A DNA stretch of 64,000 nt from Mycolicibacterium aurum (GCA_900078775.1 LT549889.1:5890001-5954000), one strand, 5' to 3'. Positions 25,408 to 34,506 are shown, numbered from the stretch's first letter. Notes: generated by a model not told the origin, from the sequence alone. Numbers and translations are program-made.

Positions 25408-27180
25408 GTGGATGCGACACCCTTCGGGCACTATCGGCTCCAGGAGCTGATCGGCCGCGGCGGGATGGGCGAGGTTTACCGGGCCTACGACACCAAGACC
25501 GATCGCATCGTGGCCGTCAAGGTGCTGCCACCCCAGCTCGCCCAGGATGCCGTGTTCCAGCAGCGGTTCCGGCGCGAATCGCAGGCCGCGGCCGGGGTCA
25601 ACGACCCGCACGTGGTGCCCATCCACGGCTACGGCGAGATCGACGGCCGGCTCTATCTGGACATGCGGCTCATCGAGGGCCGCACGCTCGGCGCGATGCT
25701 CGCGGACAGCGGTAAGCCGCTGGATCCCGAGCTCGCGGTGCAGATCATCGAACAGGTGGCCTCCGCGCTGGACGCCGCGCACGAGCGCGGGCTGATTCAC
25801 CGGGACGTCAAGCCGTCCAACATTCTGCTGACGAAACAGAATTTCGCGTACCTGATCGACTTCGGGTTGGCCCGCACCGCAGGCGAATCCGGTATGACGA
25901 CGGCGGGCAGCACGCTGGGCACGCTGGCCTACATGGCCCCGGAACGCTTCGACGGCGGGTTCGCCGACGCGCGCGCCGACACCTACGCGCTGACCTGTGT
26001 GCTCTACGAATGTCTCACCGGGGCACAACCGTATCCGGCCGACAGCCTGGAGCAGCAGATCGCCGGGCACATGGTCTCGCCCGCCCCCAAACCCTCGGAA
26101 TCCAATGCGCGCCTTGCCGCCTTCGACGAGGTCATCGAGAAGGGCATGGCCAAGAAGCCGGCCAAGCGGTACCAGAGCGGCGCAGAGTTGGCGGCCGCGG
26201 CGCGGCGCGCGCTGACGGCGCCGGTGCGGGTCACCGGCTCGGGCCGGCACACCGCGGCCCGCTCGAGCCGGCGCGCCGGAAGTGCCGCCGGTGGCCGGCT
26301 GCCGAAGCGGGCCCTGCTGGCGGCCGGCGTGCTGGTGGTGGTCGGCGCGAGTGCGGTCGCGGCCTGGAAGTGGTGGGACTCGCGGTCGGCGCAGGACTGG
26401 CCCGAGGGGGCGGTACCGGCCATCGCGGCCGCCGTGCCCGCCGACATCCGGGAAACCGGCAAGCTCGTCATCGGGGTCAATGTTCCCTACGCGCCCAACG
26501 AGTTCACCAACTCCGAAGGCGAGATCGTCGGCTTCGACGTCGACCTGATGGACGCCGTCACCCGCACCCTGGGCCTGGAACCGGAGTACCGGGAGCAGGA
26601 ATTCGACGACATCCTGCCCGCCGTGCAGGACGGGTCACTCGACGTCGGCATGTCCTCGGTCACCGACACGCTGGACCGGCAGAAGCTGGTCGACTTCGTC
26701 ACCTACTTCGAGGCGGGCACGCTGTGGGCGCAGCGCAGGGATTCCGCCGTCGACCCGTCGGCGGCGTGCGGTCTGCGGGTTGGTGTGGCGTACAGCGTGA
26801 TTCAGGAGACGGCGGAGATCCCGGCGAAGAGCGACGAGTGTGTGGCGGCCGGTCTGGCGCCCATCGAGAAGGTGGTCTACACCCGGCAGGACGATGTGAC
26901 CGCGGCGTTGGTAGCCGGGGAGATCGACGCCATGACCGCGGATTCGCCGGTCACCGGTTTCGCGATCAAGCTGTCCGGCGGGGCGCTGGTGCCTGCGGGC
27001 ACGGTGTTCGATTCGGCGCCCTACGGATGGCCGGTGGCCAAGGGTTCGCCGTTGGCCGAGCCGTTGCTGCGCGCGCTGGAGCATCTGATCGAGACGGGCG
27101 AGTACAAGACCATCGCCACCATGTGGGGTGTGGAGCGCGGCATCATCGCCGACCCGAAGATCAACGGGGCGGCGCGCTGA
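25408..27180 (+). CDS. Receptor Ser/Thr kinase with extracellular SBP_bac_3 sensor
   Basis: 590 residues from the GTG at 25408 (RBS GAGAGGA, 6 nt). Kinase domain: GRGGMG loop 16-21, Lys38, HRDVKPSN 131-138, DFG 151-153, activation loop with Thr/Ser, APE 177-179, so all catalytic residues are present. A basic juxtamembrane segment and one transmembrane helix (about 301-320) follow. The extracellular part (about 350-575) is a family-3 solute-binding protein as in amino-acid ABC transporters (GKLVIGVNVPYAPNEF, GFDVDLMDAV, DVGMSSVTDT). This suggests that a small nutrient is sensed outside and signalled by phosphorylation. The fusion type is known in mycobacteria; its ligand is not. Confidence 0.93.
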   Translation: MDATPFGHYRLQELIGRGGMGEVYRAYDTKTDRIVAVKVLPPQLAQDAVFQQRFRRESQAAAGVNDPHVVPIHGYGEIDGRLYLDMRLIEGRTLGAMLADSGKPLDPELAVQIIEQVASALDAAHERGLIHRDVKPSNILLTKQNFAYLIDFGLARTAGESGMTTAGSTLGTLAYMAPERFDGGFADARADTYALTCVLYECLTGAQPYPADSLEQQIAGHMVSPAPKPSESNARLAAFDEVIEKGMAKKPAKRYQSGAELAAAARRALTAPVRVTGSGRHTAARSSRRAGSAAGGRLPKRALLAAGVLVVVGASAVAAWKWWDSRSAQDWPEGAVPAIAAAVPADIRETGKLVIGVNVPYAPNEFTNSEGEIVGFDVDLMDAVTRTLGLEPEYREQEFDDILPAVQDGSLDVGMSSVTDTLDRQKLVDFVTYFEAGTLWAQRRDSAVDPSAACGLRVGVAYSVIQETAEIPAKSDECVAAGLAPIEKVVYTRQDDVTAALVAGEIDAMTADSPVTGFAIKLSGGALVPAGTVFDSAPYGWPVAKGSPLAEPLLRALEHLIETGEYKTIATMWGVERGIIADPKINGAAR

Positions 27181-27192
27181 CACCCCCGGGGT

Positions 27193-27330
27193 TCATCGGC
27201 GTTTCTTGGAGTGCAGGACGTCCTCGGTCATCGAGTGACCGGCGGCGGTGGCGCGTTTGGTTGCGCGCTTTTCCTTCAACGATTTACCGGATTTCTTGGT
27301 CATGCTCTGACGTGGCGACTTGTCGGCCAT
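27193..27330 (-). CDS. Small basic mycobacterial hypothetical protein
   Basis: 45 residues, very rich in Lys/Arg/Ser (MADKSPRQSMTKKSGKSLKE...). The ATG at 27330 begins a sequence I recognise as a conserved short basic protein of mycobacteria; an in-frame start 18 codons upstream is less likely. No domain; nucleic-acid binding is possible from composition only. Confidence 0.68.
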   Translation of the reverse strand: MADKSPRQSMTKKSGKSLKEKRATKRATAAGHSMTEDVLHSKKRR

Positions 27331-27435
27331 GGTGGCCCCTTCGGCGAGGGGGCCTAAAGCGGTCCCTGTCCCTCGACCATACACGTTGACACCATGTCGG
27401 GCGCGGCGTTAACTGGAGTTGAGGCCGCGCGAGAT

Positions 27436-27448
27436 TAATTGCTAATTA
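27436..27448. promoter_or_regulatory. A+T-rich palindrome TAATT-gct-AATTA
   Basis: A 13-bp dyad in an otherwise G+C-rich region, 28 bases upstream of the small gene at 27477 and in the promoter region shared with the divergent small basic protein gene. Possible operator or -10 region; no further evidence. Confidence 0.25.
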
Positions 27449-27476
27449 GCGGATTTCACGTTCGGTCGGCAGAGAG

Positions 27477-27701
27477 ATGATCATGACGACACACACCACA
27501 GGTGCCCGTGTCATCGGCAACCACGCCGACATGGGCCCCCAGCAGCCGAAGATCGATCGGGTCGACGAGGCCGACCGGGGTGGTCAGGTCACCCTGCTCG
27601 ACATCGTGCGTGCCGGGAAACTCCGCCGCGCGGCCCAGTCGGATGACGATTGCGCCGAGTCGCGGTGGAGCTCCGAGGGCGGCGCCGGGCGCAGGCCCTG
27701 A
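27477..27701 (+). CDS. Hypothetical protein, 74 residues
   Basis: A short frame with GC-rich third codon positions like its neighbours, an AGAGAG purine stretch upstream, and a second ATG two codons in. No recognisable domain: begins MIMTTHTTGARV and is polar throughout. It ends four bases before the convergent NYN gene's stop. Could be a real small cytosolic protein; support is moderate. Confidence 0.45.
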   Translation: MIMTTHTTGARVIGNHADMGPQQPKIDRVDEADRGGQVTLLDIVRAGKLRRAAQSDDDCAESRWSSEGGAGRRP

Positions 27702-27705
27702 CTTC

Positions 27706-28605
27706 TCAGTCGTTCCGTAGCCGCACCATCCGCGTCGTCGAGCTCTCGTCCAACTCGACGACGTCGGCGCGTGAGCGCAGGAAGTCGCTGAAAGATTTGA
27801 AGCCCAGCGACTTTTCACTGAACGACGGGTCCATTCGCTTCATCTGGGCCTTCACCGCCGAATTGTGCAGCCACTCCACGTCATCCTTTTCCAGGCCGAT
27901 ACGCAGGGCACGGGTCAGCAAGGCGGTGGCGGCGGGCTGCGGGTCGGGTTCGGCCTCCAGCTCTGTTTCGGCTCCGGATTCGTCGGTCTCGGCGTCGGCC
28001 TCCGCCTTCTTGGAGCGTCTGGTCGTCTTCTTGGCCTCGCCGGCCGGGGCGGGTTCGAAGATCGGCACACCCGGCAGCGCGTCATAGATGACGAAGTCGT
28101 CGCAGGCGGCCGCCAGGGCGCGACTCGACGATCCGGCCACTCCGATTCCCACCACGTAGCGGCCGAGGCGTTTGCAGCGTTGGGCCAGCGGGATGTAGTC
28201 GGAGTCGCCGGCCACGATCACCACGTGGGTCAGATCGGGCAGCCGGAACATGTCCTCCACGGTGTCGACGGCCAGCCTGATATCGGCGCCGTTCTTGCCG
28301 TACGCCGCTGCCGGGAAGAGTTGGACCAGGTCCACGGCGCGTCCCACCAGCTGCTGGCGGTAGCCGGCGTTCACCTCCGCCGACCAGTCCGCGTAGGCCC
28401 GGGTCAGCACGAGCGTCCCGAACGAGGATGCGAAGTCCAGTACCGCGCCGACGTCGACGGTCGCGCGGTCCAGGCGCGCGGATGTCAGCCCTTTCGCCTT
28501 GTCGCGTTGAAAGGAATTGCGCCCGTTGACCTGGTCGTATCGCGATATGACGATGTTGTCGAAGTCGAGGTAGACCGCGACCCGGGCTGCGGCGATGTCT
28601 GTCAT
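27706..28605 (-). CDS. NYN-domain protein with C-terminal OST-HTH-like region
   Basis: 299 residues from the ATG at 28605. N-terminal NYN (PIN-like nuclease, LabA/DUF88) domain: VAVYLDFDNIVIS with acidic residues, GADIRLAVDTVEDM, and VVIVAGDSDYIPLAQ with the second acidic cluster, as expected for metal-dependent RNA cleavage. An acidic/basic linker (TTRRSKKAEADAETDE...) leads to a C-terminal segment (about 225-299; KSLGFKSFSDFLRSR) resembling an OST-HTH/LOTUS RNA-binding domain. Likely an RNA-processing enzyme; target unknown. Confidence 0.85.
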   Translation of the reverse strand: MTDIAAARVAVYLDFDNIVISRYDQVNGRNSFQRDKAKGLTSARLDRATVDVGAVLDFASSFGTLVLTRAYADWSAEVNAGYRQQLVGRAVDLVQLFPAAAYGKNGADIRLAVDTVEDMFRLPDLTHVVIVAGDSDYIPLAQRCKRLGRYVVGIGVAGSSSRALAAACDDFVIYDALPGVPIFEPAPAGEAKKTTRRSKKAEADAETDESGAETELEAEPDPQPAATALLTRALRIGLEKDDVEWLHNSAVKAQMKRMDPSFSEKSLGFKSFSDFLRSRADVVELDESSTTRMVRLRND

Positions 28606-28729
28606 GACCCCAGTCTTGCCCATCGAGGTGGCCCGGTGGCGCGGGACAGGCCGGTCGGCCTAGGGTGGGGTAACGCATTTCACCTGGTGGCCCGGACCCC
28701 GCCGCCGATCGAACCTTCGGGAAAACAGA

Positions 28730-29839
28730 ATGGCAATCAGTGACATCGCGGCGTACGCGAACCTGACCCGAGCAGATATGGAGGCGTTCGGGGCCGAACT
28801 GGATCTCGTCCGCAGAGACGTCGAAGAGTCTCTCGGCGCGCGGGACGCGGCCTATATACAGCGGGTGATCGTCTTCCAGCGGGCGATGGACGTGGCGGCC
28901 CGAGTGCTGATCGCCGCGAGCCGTTCCAAGAAGGGATTGCTGGTAGGTACCTGCGCCCTGGCGTATGCGAAATCCATTGAGAACATGGAGATCGGGCACA
29001 ACGTCAGCCACGGCCAGTGGGACTGGGTGAACGATCCGGAAATCCACTCAACCACCTGGGAATGGGACATGGTGGGTCCGTCAGCTCACTGGCGGTACTC
29101 GCACAATTACCGCCATCACGTGTTCAGCAACGTGCTCGGTGTGGACGACGATCTGGGGTTCGGGGTGCTGCGGGTGACCCGTGATCAGCCGTGGAAGCGC
29201 GAGTACCTGCTGCAGCCGCTGCGGAATCTGCTGTTGGCCGTCGTCTTCGAGTGGGGCATCGCCCGGCACGGACTGCATTCCGAACGGGAACGGGCCACCA
29301 CCGAGGACCAGAAGCGCGCGGTGGACCGGGACATGTTCGCCAAGATAGGCCGCCAACTCGTCAAGGACTACCTGCTGCTGCCGGCGCTCAGCCTGCGTAG
29401 GTGGCGCAGGACCCTGGCCGCGAACGCCGGCGCCAACCTGCTGCGCAACCTGTGGGCCTACGTGGTGATCTTCTGCGGGTATTTCCCCGACGGTGTGCAG
29501 CAGTTCACCCCCGAGTCCCTGCGTGAGGAGACGAAGGCGCAGTGGTATCTGCGGCAGATGTTGGGTGCCGCCAATTTCAAAGCCGGTCCGATACTGGCGA
29601 TTTCGTCCGGGCATCTCTGCTATCAGATCGAACACCACTTGTTCCCGGACCTGCCGAGCAATCGCTATCCGCAGATCAGCGTTCGGGTACGCGAAATGTG
29701 TGAGAAGTATGGCATCGACTACATCACCGGGTCGCTGCCCGGGCAGTATCTGCAGACTCTGAGAACCGACTTTCGGCTCGCGTTACCCGATGGCGGTTGG
29801 GTCGCGCTTGCCAGGACACCGAGCCGGGGCACACGTTGA
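28730..29839 (+). CDS. Membrane fatty-acid desaturase
   Basis: 369 residues. Three histidine clusters typical of acyl-lipid/acyl-CoA front-end-type desaturases: IGHNVSHGQWDW, HWRYSHNYRHH and YQIEHHLFPDLP (the third as QIEHH). These bind the di-iron centre. Membrane spans lie between them. It would introduce a double bond into membrane or CoA-bound fatty acids. Followed by a hairpin and the GAF-ANTAR gene. Confidence 0.92.
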   Translation: MAISDIAAYANLTRADMEAFGAELDLVRRDVEESLGARDAAYIQRVIVFQRAMDVAARVLIAASRSKKGLLVGTCALAYAKSIENMEIGHNVSHGQWDWVNDPEIHSTTWEWDMVGPSAHWRYSHNYRHHVFSNVLGVDDDLGFGVLRVTRDQPWKREYLLQPLRNLLLAVVFEWGIARHGLHSERERATTEDQKRAVDRDMFAKIGRQLVKDYLLLPALSLRRWRRTLAANAGANLLRNLWAYVVIFCGYFPDGVQQFTPESLREETKAQWYLRQMLGAANFKAGPILAISSGHLCYQIEHHLFPDLPSNRYPQISVRVREMCEKYGIDYITGSLPGQYLQTLRTDFRLALPDGGWVALARTPSRGTR

Positions 29840-29840
29840 C

Positions 29841-29867
29841 GGTGTCGGTGATCTTGTCGTCGACACC
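29841..29867. terminator. 7-bp hairpin downstream of the desaturase gene
   Basis: GGTGTCG (29841-29847) and CGACACC (29861-29867) form a 7-bp stem with a 13-nt loop two bases after the desaturase stop. Short stem and no U-tract; terminator role is tentative. It also lies in the leader of the ANTAR-domain gene. Confidence 0.35.
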
Positions 29868-29909
29868 CCGGCCGACGGTGAATCCTGTTGAGCGATTTGG
29901 CTTGAGGCT

Positions 29910-30692
29910 ATGCCTGATCGGGAGCTCCCGGTGAACGACGACACGATGTCGACGGCGGCCGATCTGCGAGCCGATCTGCAGGCCGGTCTGAGCCGGCTCG
30001 CCGGACTGGTTGCCGACAGTCTCGGTTTACCTCAGGTGCTGGCGGAGGTGGCCGCCTCGGCGGTCCGGGCGATACCGGGTTCCGACGGTGCCGGGGTGAC
30101 ACTGTTACACGGCGACCCGCAGGGCCGGACGGTAGCAGCATCGGCGGCCAGTGCACCTTTCGTCACCGAACTCGAAGACATCCAGTACCGGACGCTGCGT
30201 GAGGGGCCCGCTTTCACCGCCGTGGAGCTACGGCGCGCTGTGTGGTCGGGGTCGCTGGGCGGTGACCGGTCGTGGCCGCGGTTCGGCCCGCGTGCGGGCC
30301 GGATGGGGGTGCACAGTGCCCTGGCGTTGCCGCTGACCGTCGCGGACCATGTGGTGGGCGCGATCACCGTGTACGGCTACCGCAAGGACAGTTTCGGTGA
30401 GCACGCCGCCGAGTACGGAGAACTCTTCGCGAAGCCTGCCGCGGTTGCGGTGCACAACGCCCGTATCCTCGCCGATGCCTTGACCCTGGTCGACCAGTTG
30501 CAGACGGCCCTGTCGACGCGGCCGGTGATCGATCAGGCGATCGGGATCATCCGGTCGCGCACGGGTCGCAGTGCCGCCGAGGCGTTCGATCAGTTGCGTG
30601 CGGTGAGCCAGGCCGAACAACGCAAACTGGCCGAAGTGGCCGAACACGTCGTCGACGAGGCCGTCCGCAGGGCCCGCAGTCGTCATCGCTGA
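29910..30692 (+). CDS. GAF-ANTAR transcription antitermination regulator
   Basis: 260 residues: an N-terminal GAF sensor domain (about 35-175, GADGAGVTLL-like segment GSDGAGVTLLHGD) and a C-terminal ANTAR RNA-binding domain (about 190-250, QLQTALSTRPVIDQAIGIIRSRTGRSAAEAFDQLR). ANTAR proteins bind two-hairpin RNA motifs to prevent termination; mycobacterial members have been linked to lipid and envelope genes. Start ATG 29910; a GTG at 29931 with GGGAG upstream is an alternative. Confidence 0.9.
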   Translation: MPDRELPVNDDTMSTAADLRADLQAGLSRLAGLVADSLGLPQVLAEVAASAVRAIPGSDGAGVTLLHGDPQGRTVAASAASAPFVTELEDIQYRTLREGPAFTAVELRRAVWSGSLGGDRSWPRFGPRAGRMGVHSALALPLTVADHVVGAITVYGYRKDSFGEHAAEYGELFAKPAAVAVHNARILADALTLVDQLQTALSTRPVIDQAIGIIRSRTGRSAAEAFDQLRAVSQAEQRKLAEVAEHVVDEAVRRARSRHR

Positions 30693-30782
30693 CCAGGTGG
30701 GCGCGGGTCAAGAGGTGTAGCGTGGAGCGTGTTGGGACCCCAGCCGGTCCGGGATGGGTCAGCTGTCCGCCGTTGAACTCGA

Positions 30783-30796
30783 CGAGCGATCGCTCG
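30783..30796. promoter_or_regulatory. 14-bp perfect palindrome upstream of the glycosyltransferase
   Basis: CGAGCGATCGCTCG is fully self-complementary and ends 25 bases before the GTG of the glycosyltransferase. A protein-binding site is possible; no regulator is known. Confidence 0.3.
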
Positions 30797-30821
30797 CGCC
30801 GGACATTCAGGTGGCATCCGT

Positions 30822-32021
30822 GTGTCTGGATCACCCTTGACCATTACTTCCAGTTTTCATATTTCGCGTACCCCGCTGTGGGACCGCCCGCGGCCGCGCG
30901 TTCCTTCCATCGGCCTGCTCAGCACCTATCCGCCGACGCCGTGCGGCCTGGCGAATTTCAGCGCGGCACTTGCCGACGCCCTGTCCGCCAACGGCGTCCA
31001 GGTCAACGTGGTGCGGGTGGCTGACGGCTCGCCCAGCCCCAGCACTCGCGTCGTCGGCGAGTTGATCAACGGCTCACCCGCCTCCGTCGCACGATGCGTG
31101 GACCTACTCGGCGACAGTGACGTCGCGATCATTCAGCACGAGTTCGGCATCTACGGTGGCGCCGACGGCGACGAGATCATCGATGTACTCGGCGCCCTTC
31201 GTATTCCGTCGATCGTGGTGCTGCACACGGTGCCCAGGAACCCGACCCCGCACCAGCGTTCGGTGCTCGAGTCCGTGCTGAACCTGGCCCATCACGTGGT
31301 CGTGATGTCCGAGGCGGCCGGAGCGCTACTGGGTGCCGGGTTCGAGGTGGGACGCAAGGTTTCCACGATCCCGCACGGTTCGTCCGCCCCCACCCGGGCG
31401 GCCAACAAGCGCGACGGCCGGCCGACGTTGTTGACGTGGGGGTTGCTCGGCCCGGGTAAGGGTGTCGAGCGGGTGATCGACTCGATGAGATCGCTGCAGG
31501 ATCTCCCGGGCGACCCGCGGTACCTGATCGCCGGGCGCACGCACCCGAAGGTGTTCGCCGCCGAAGGTGAGGCCTACCGCGATGCGCGCGCGGAGCAGGC
31601 GGAGCGGATAGGGGTTGCCCGGTCGGTGTCGTTCGACGCCACCTACCGCAGCACTGCATCGCTGTCGGCTCTGGCCCAGACCTCTGCGTTGGTGGTGCTG
31701 CCGTACGACTCCACCGAACAGGTGACGTCCGGGGTTCTGGTGGACGCGATCGCCAGCGGCCGCCCGGTCGTCGCGACGGCTTTCCCGCACGCGGTCGAAT
31801 TGCTCGCCACCGGTGCCGGCGTGGTCGTCGACCACGATGATCCAGATGCCATGACCTCGGCACTGCGATCCGTCCTGTCCGACCCGCGGTTGGCCGGTGC
31901 CATGGCGGCGGAGGCGCGCCGGCTGGCACCCCTGATGTCGTGGTCGGTGGTCGCGAAATCCTATCAGGCGGTGGCGCAGGCGCTCACCTCAAGGCCGCTG
32001 GAACGTACATGGCTGCGCTGA
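30822..32021 (+). CDS. GT4-family glycosyltransferase
   Basis: 399 residues from a GTG. GT-B fold: the N-terminal acceptor half begins IGLLSTYPPTPCGLANFSAAL; the donor half contains LLTWGLLGPGKGVERVIDSM and the E-x7-E-like region (EQVTSGVLVDAIASGRPVVAT). No signal peptide or membrane helix is seen, so it is a cytosolic or peripheral enzyme using a nucleotide-sugar. Its 3' end overlaps the next gene by 13 nt, and the three genes 30822-34506 form one operon. Confidence 0.88.
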   Translation: MSGSPLTITSSFHISRTPLWDRPRPRVPSIGLLSTYPPTPCGLANFSAALADALSANGVQVNVVRVADGSPSPSTRVVGELINGSPASVARCVDLLGDSDVAIIQHEFGIYGGADGDEIIDVLGALRIPSIVVLHTVPRNPTPHQRSVLESVLNLAHHVVVMSEAAGALLGAGFEVGRKVSTIPHGSSAPTRAANKRDGRPTLLTWGLLGPGKGVERVIDSMRSLQDLPGDPRYLIAGRTHPKVFAAEGEAYRDARAEQAERIGVARSVSFDATYRSTASLSALAQTSALVVLPYDSTEQVTSGVLVDAIASGRPVVATAFPHAVELLATGAGVVVDHDDPDAMTSALRSVLSDPRLAGAMAAEARRLAPLMSWSVVAKSYQAVAQALTSRPLERTWLR

Positions 32022-33025
32022 GGCCCGGGTTCGACCATCTGTTGGCGATGTCGGATCACCACGGCACCTTCGAACACGCCTGTGGCGCAGAACCGCGCCG
32101 CGAGCACGGTTATTGCACCGACGATATGGCGAGGGTGCTGGTGGTGACCACCCGTGAATCAGGCGGTGGTGCGGCCGTGTGCGGTTTGGCGAAGGTCGCG
32201 ATCCGGTTCCTGGATGAGGCACAGGGCTACCTCGGTGGGTGCCGGAACCGCATGGACTCCAACGGTCGCTGGACCGACGCGCTCGCCTTCGAGGATTGTT
32301 GGGGCAGATGTCTGTGGGGCCTGGGCTCCGCGGCCGCACACAGCGACAACGGGCTGATCCGCAGGTTGTCGGTGGTGCAGTTCGAACGTGCCGCGCACGG
32401 GCGGTCGGCCTGGCCGCGGGCGATGGCCTTCGCGGCCATCGGTGCTGCCGAGTTGCTCAGCGTCGAGCCGGCCAATGCCGCCGCCGGCAAGCTGATCTCC
32501 GATTATGCCGCCGGTGCCCCCGTACCGGGCGTGGACGCCGACTGGCCTTGGCCGGAGCCGCGCCTCAGCTACGCCAACGCAGTGCTCGCCGAGGCGATGA
32601 TCGCTGCCGGCGCCGCGCTCGATGACGCGCCGCTGAGCCAGCGTGGGCTGGACCTGCTGGGCTGGCTCGTCGAACGGGAGACCCGCGACGGCCACCTGTC
32701 ACCCACGCCGGCGGCCGGTTGGTCCGCCGGCGAGCCGAGGCCCGGCTTCGACCAACAGCCGATCGAGGTGTCCTCGCTCGCCGACGCATGTGCCCGCGCG
32801 GCGACGGTGGACGCCGGTGCGATCTGGCCGGCCACGGTGCGGGCGGCGGTGGCCTGGTTCCAGGGCGACAACGATGCCGGGGTGCCGATGTGGAACCCCG
32901 AAACCGGTGGTGGTTTCGACGGTCTACATGCCGACGGAGCGAATCAGAATCAGGGCGCGGAATCGACGCTGGCCCTGCTCTCGACGTTCCAGCAGGCTCG
33001 CCGCTTCGTCGCCGTGTCCTCGTGA
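32009..33025 (+). CDS. Six-hairpin (alpha/alpha)6 glycosidase-like protein
   Basis: 338 residues from the ATG at 32009, overlapping the glycosyltransferase. Helical repeats with motifs HGYCTDDMARVLV, GRWTDALAFEDCWGRCLWGLG and NQNQGAESTLALLS, features of six-hairpin glycosidase-like proteins found beside GT4/GH130 genes in actinobacteria. No signal peptide. Overlaps the GH130 gene start by 4 nt (GTGA). The exact reaction is unknown; it may bind or cleave the product of its neighbours. Confidence 0.7.
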   Translation: MAALRPGFDHLLAMSDHHGTFEHACGAEPRREHGYCTDDMARVLVVTTRESGGGAAVCGLAKVAIRFLDEAQGYLGGCRNRMDSNGRWTDALAFEDCWGRCLWGLGSAAAHSDNGLIRRLSVVQFERAAHGRSAWPRAMAFAAIGAAELLSVEPANAAAGKLISDYAAGAPVPGVDADWPWPEPRLSYANAVLAEAMIAAGAALDDAPLSQRGLDLLGWLVERETRDGHLSPTPAAGWSAGEPRPGFDQQPIEVSSLADACARAATVDAGAIWPATVRAAVAWFQGDNDAGVPMWNPETGGGFDGLHADGANQNQGAESTLALLSTFQQARRFVAVSS

Positions 33026-34506
33026 CGTCGGTGCGAGCCCTACCGGTCACGCGCGGCGCCCAGAGGTTGGTGGCCGACAGATCCCGCGTCGTCACCAGAT
33101 TGTTCGTGCCGGGACATGAGGGTTTCGAGACCCAGGAGTCCCGTGCCGGTGTGGTCGTGAAACGGATCCTGGCGCTCGACGAGGATGACGTGCAGGCCTC
33201 CATCGCGGACGTGACGACGCGGTTCGCTCATCGCCATCGCGATATCGCCGCCACGTTCGGCAAGCACGCCCGTGAGCTCGCCGACCGGCTGGATCCCGCG
33301 CGCGAGCTTTCCGATTCACGAATGTTGTTGCTGGGAGCGGCTTTTACCAGTGAAGTTTCGATCGAGGGTGCGGCGCTGTGCAACCCGAGCATTGTGGCGC
33401 ACCCGGATCAGGTCGGTGTGCCCGCTGGCAGCCTGCGCATCGTCATGAGCGTGCGGGGGATCGGGGAGGGGCACCGGTCCTCGATCGGATTCCGCACCGG
33501 GACCGTGCACCGGGCGGGTGTCACGGTGATCGACGACCCGATTCCGTTCGCCACGACGGCGACGCCGACGTCGACGCTGCTCGACGCGGCGGTGTTCCGT
33601 CACGAACTCACCCGCGCGAACGCCGACGATGCGGCCGACTATGTGCTCGACGGGCTCGGTGAGCGGTTCACCCGGGCCGCTCTGGAGGAGCGACTCGAAC
33701 GATTCCATCGCCATCGCGTCACCCGCACACATGCCCAGGACACCCTTGTGCTGATCCGGGCGATCGCCGACCGGGCCTACGCCACCGAATTCGGTTCCGA
33801 TACCGACCTGTCCGAACGGGTGCTCTGGCCGGCGACGGCGGCGGAGGCGGTCGGTATGGAGGACGCCCGGCTGGTGCGGTTCGTCGACGACGACGCAACC
33901 GTCACCTACCACGCGACCTATACCGCCTACAGCGGTTCGGTGATCAGCCAGCAGCTGTTGACCACCACTGACTTCCGGTCGTTCACCTCGGCGCCGTTGG
34001 TGGGTGATGCCGCAGCGAACAAGGGATTGGCATTGTTCCCTCGGCGGATCAACGGGCGCTTCGCCGCGTTGTCCCGGTCGGACCGGGAGTCGAACTCCGT
34101 CGCGTTCAGCGACAGCCTGACCACCTGGACGACATCGACGCAGTGCCAGCGTCCCCAGTTGGCCTGGGAAGCTCTGCAGCTGGGCAACTGCGGGCCGCCA
34201 ATGGAGACAGAACAGGGGTGGCTGGTGCTCACCCACGGGGTGGGACCGATGCGAACCTACCGGATCGGGGCGATCCTGCTCGACCTCGATGACCCCACCC
34301 GGATGATCGGCCGGCTGCGCACGCCGCTACTTGCTCCCGACGACGATGAACAGGACGGGTACGTACCCAACGTCGTCTACTCCTGCGGCAGCCTGCTGCA
34401 CGGCGACACTCTGGTCCTGCCGTACGGGATCGGGGACGCCCAGATCGGCATCGCGACCGTGCCCGTGCCCGATCTACTGGGCGCCATGGAGCCCGCAGAC
34501 ACTTAG
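33022..34506 (+). CDS. GH130-family beta-mannoside phosphorylase/hydrolase-like protein
   Basis: 494 residues from the GTG overlapping the previous stop. A five-bladed-propeller GH130 core is indicated by NPSIVAHPD (121-129), SIGFRTG (154-160), GMEDARLV (278-285), NKGLALFP (333-340) and LTHGVGPMRTY (403-413). GH130 enzymes phosphorolyse or hydrolyse beta-mannosidic bonds. An N-terminal region of about 110 residues precedes the core. Cytosolic. Likely works on the same mannoside made or trimmed by the two upstream genes; whether phosphorylase or hydrolase cannot be told here. Confidence 0.85.
   Translation: MTSVRALPVTRGAQRLVADRSRVVTRLFVPGHEGFETQESRAGVVVKRILALDEDDVQASIADVTTRFAHRHRDIAATFGKHARELADRLDPARELSDSRMLLLGAAFTSEVSIEGAALCNPSIVAHPDQVGVPAGSLRIVMSVRGIGEGHRSSIGFRTGTVHRAGVTVIDDPIPFATTATPTSTLLDAAVFRHELTRANADDAADYVLDGLGERFTRAALEERLERFHRHRVTRTHAQDTLVLIRAIADRAYATEFGSDTDLSERVLWPATAAEAVGMEDARLVRFVDDDATVTYHATYTAYSGSVISQQLLTTTDFRSFTSAPLVGDAAANKGLALFPRRINGRFAALSRSDRESNSVAFSDSLTTWTTSTQCQRPQLAWEALQLGNCGPPMETEQGWLVLTHGVGPMRTYRIGAILLDLDDPTRMIGRLRTPLLAPDDDEQDGYVPNVVYSCGSLLHGDTLVLPYGIGDAQIGIATVPVPDLLGAMEPADT

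Noticed and set aside
27502-27720. A 72-codon plus-strand frame overlapping 27477-27701
   Set aside because: Alternate frame of the same DNA without an RBS and with a worse codon pattern.
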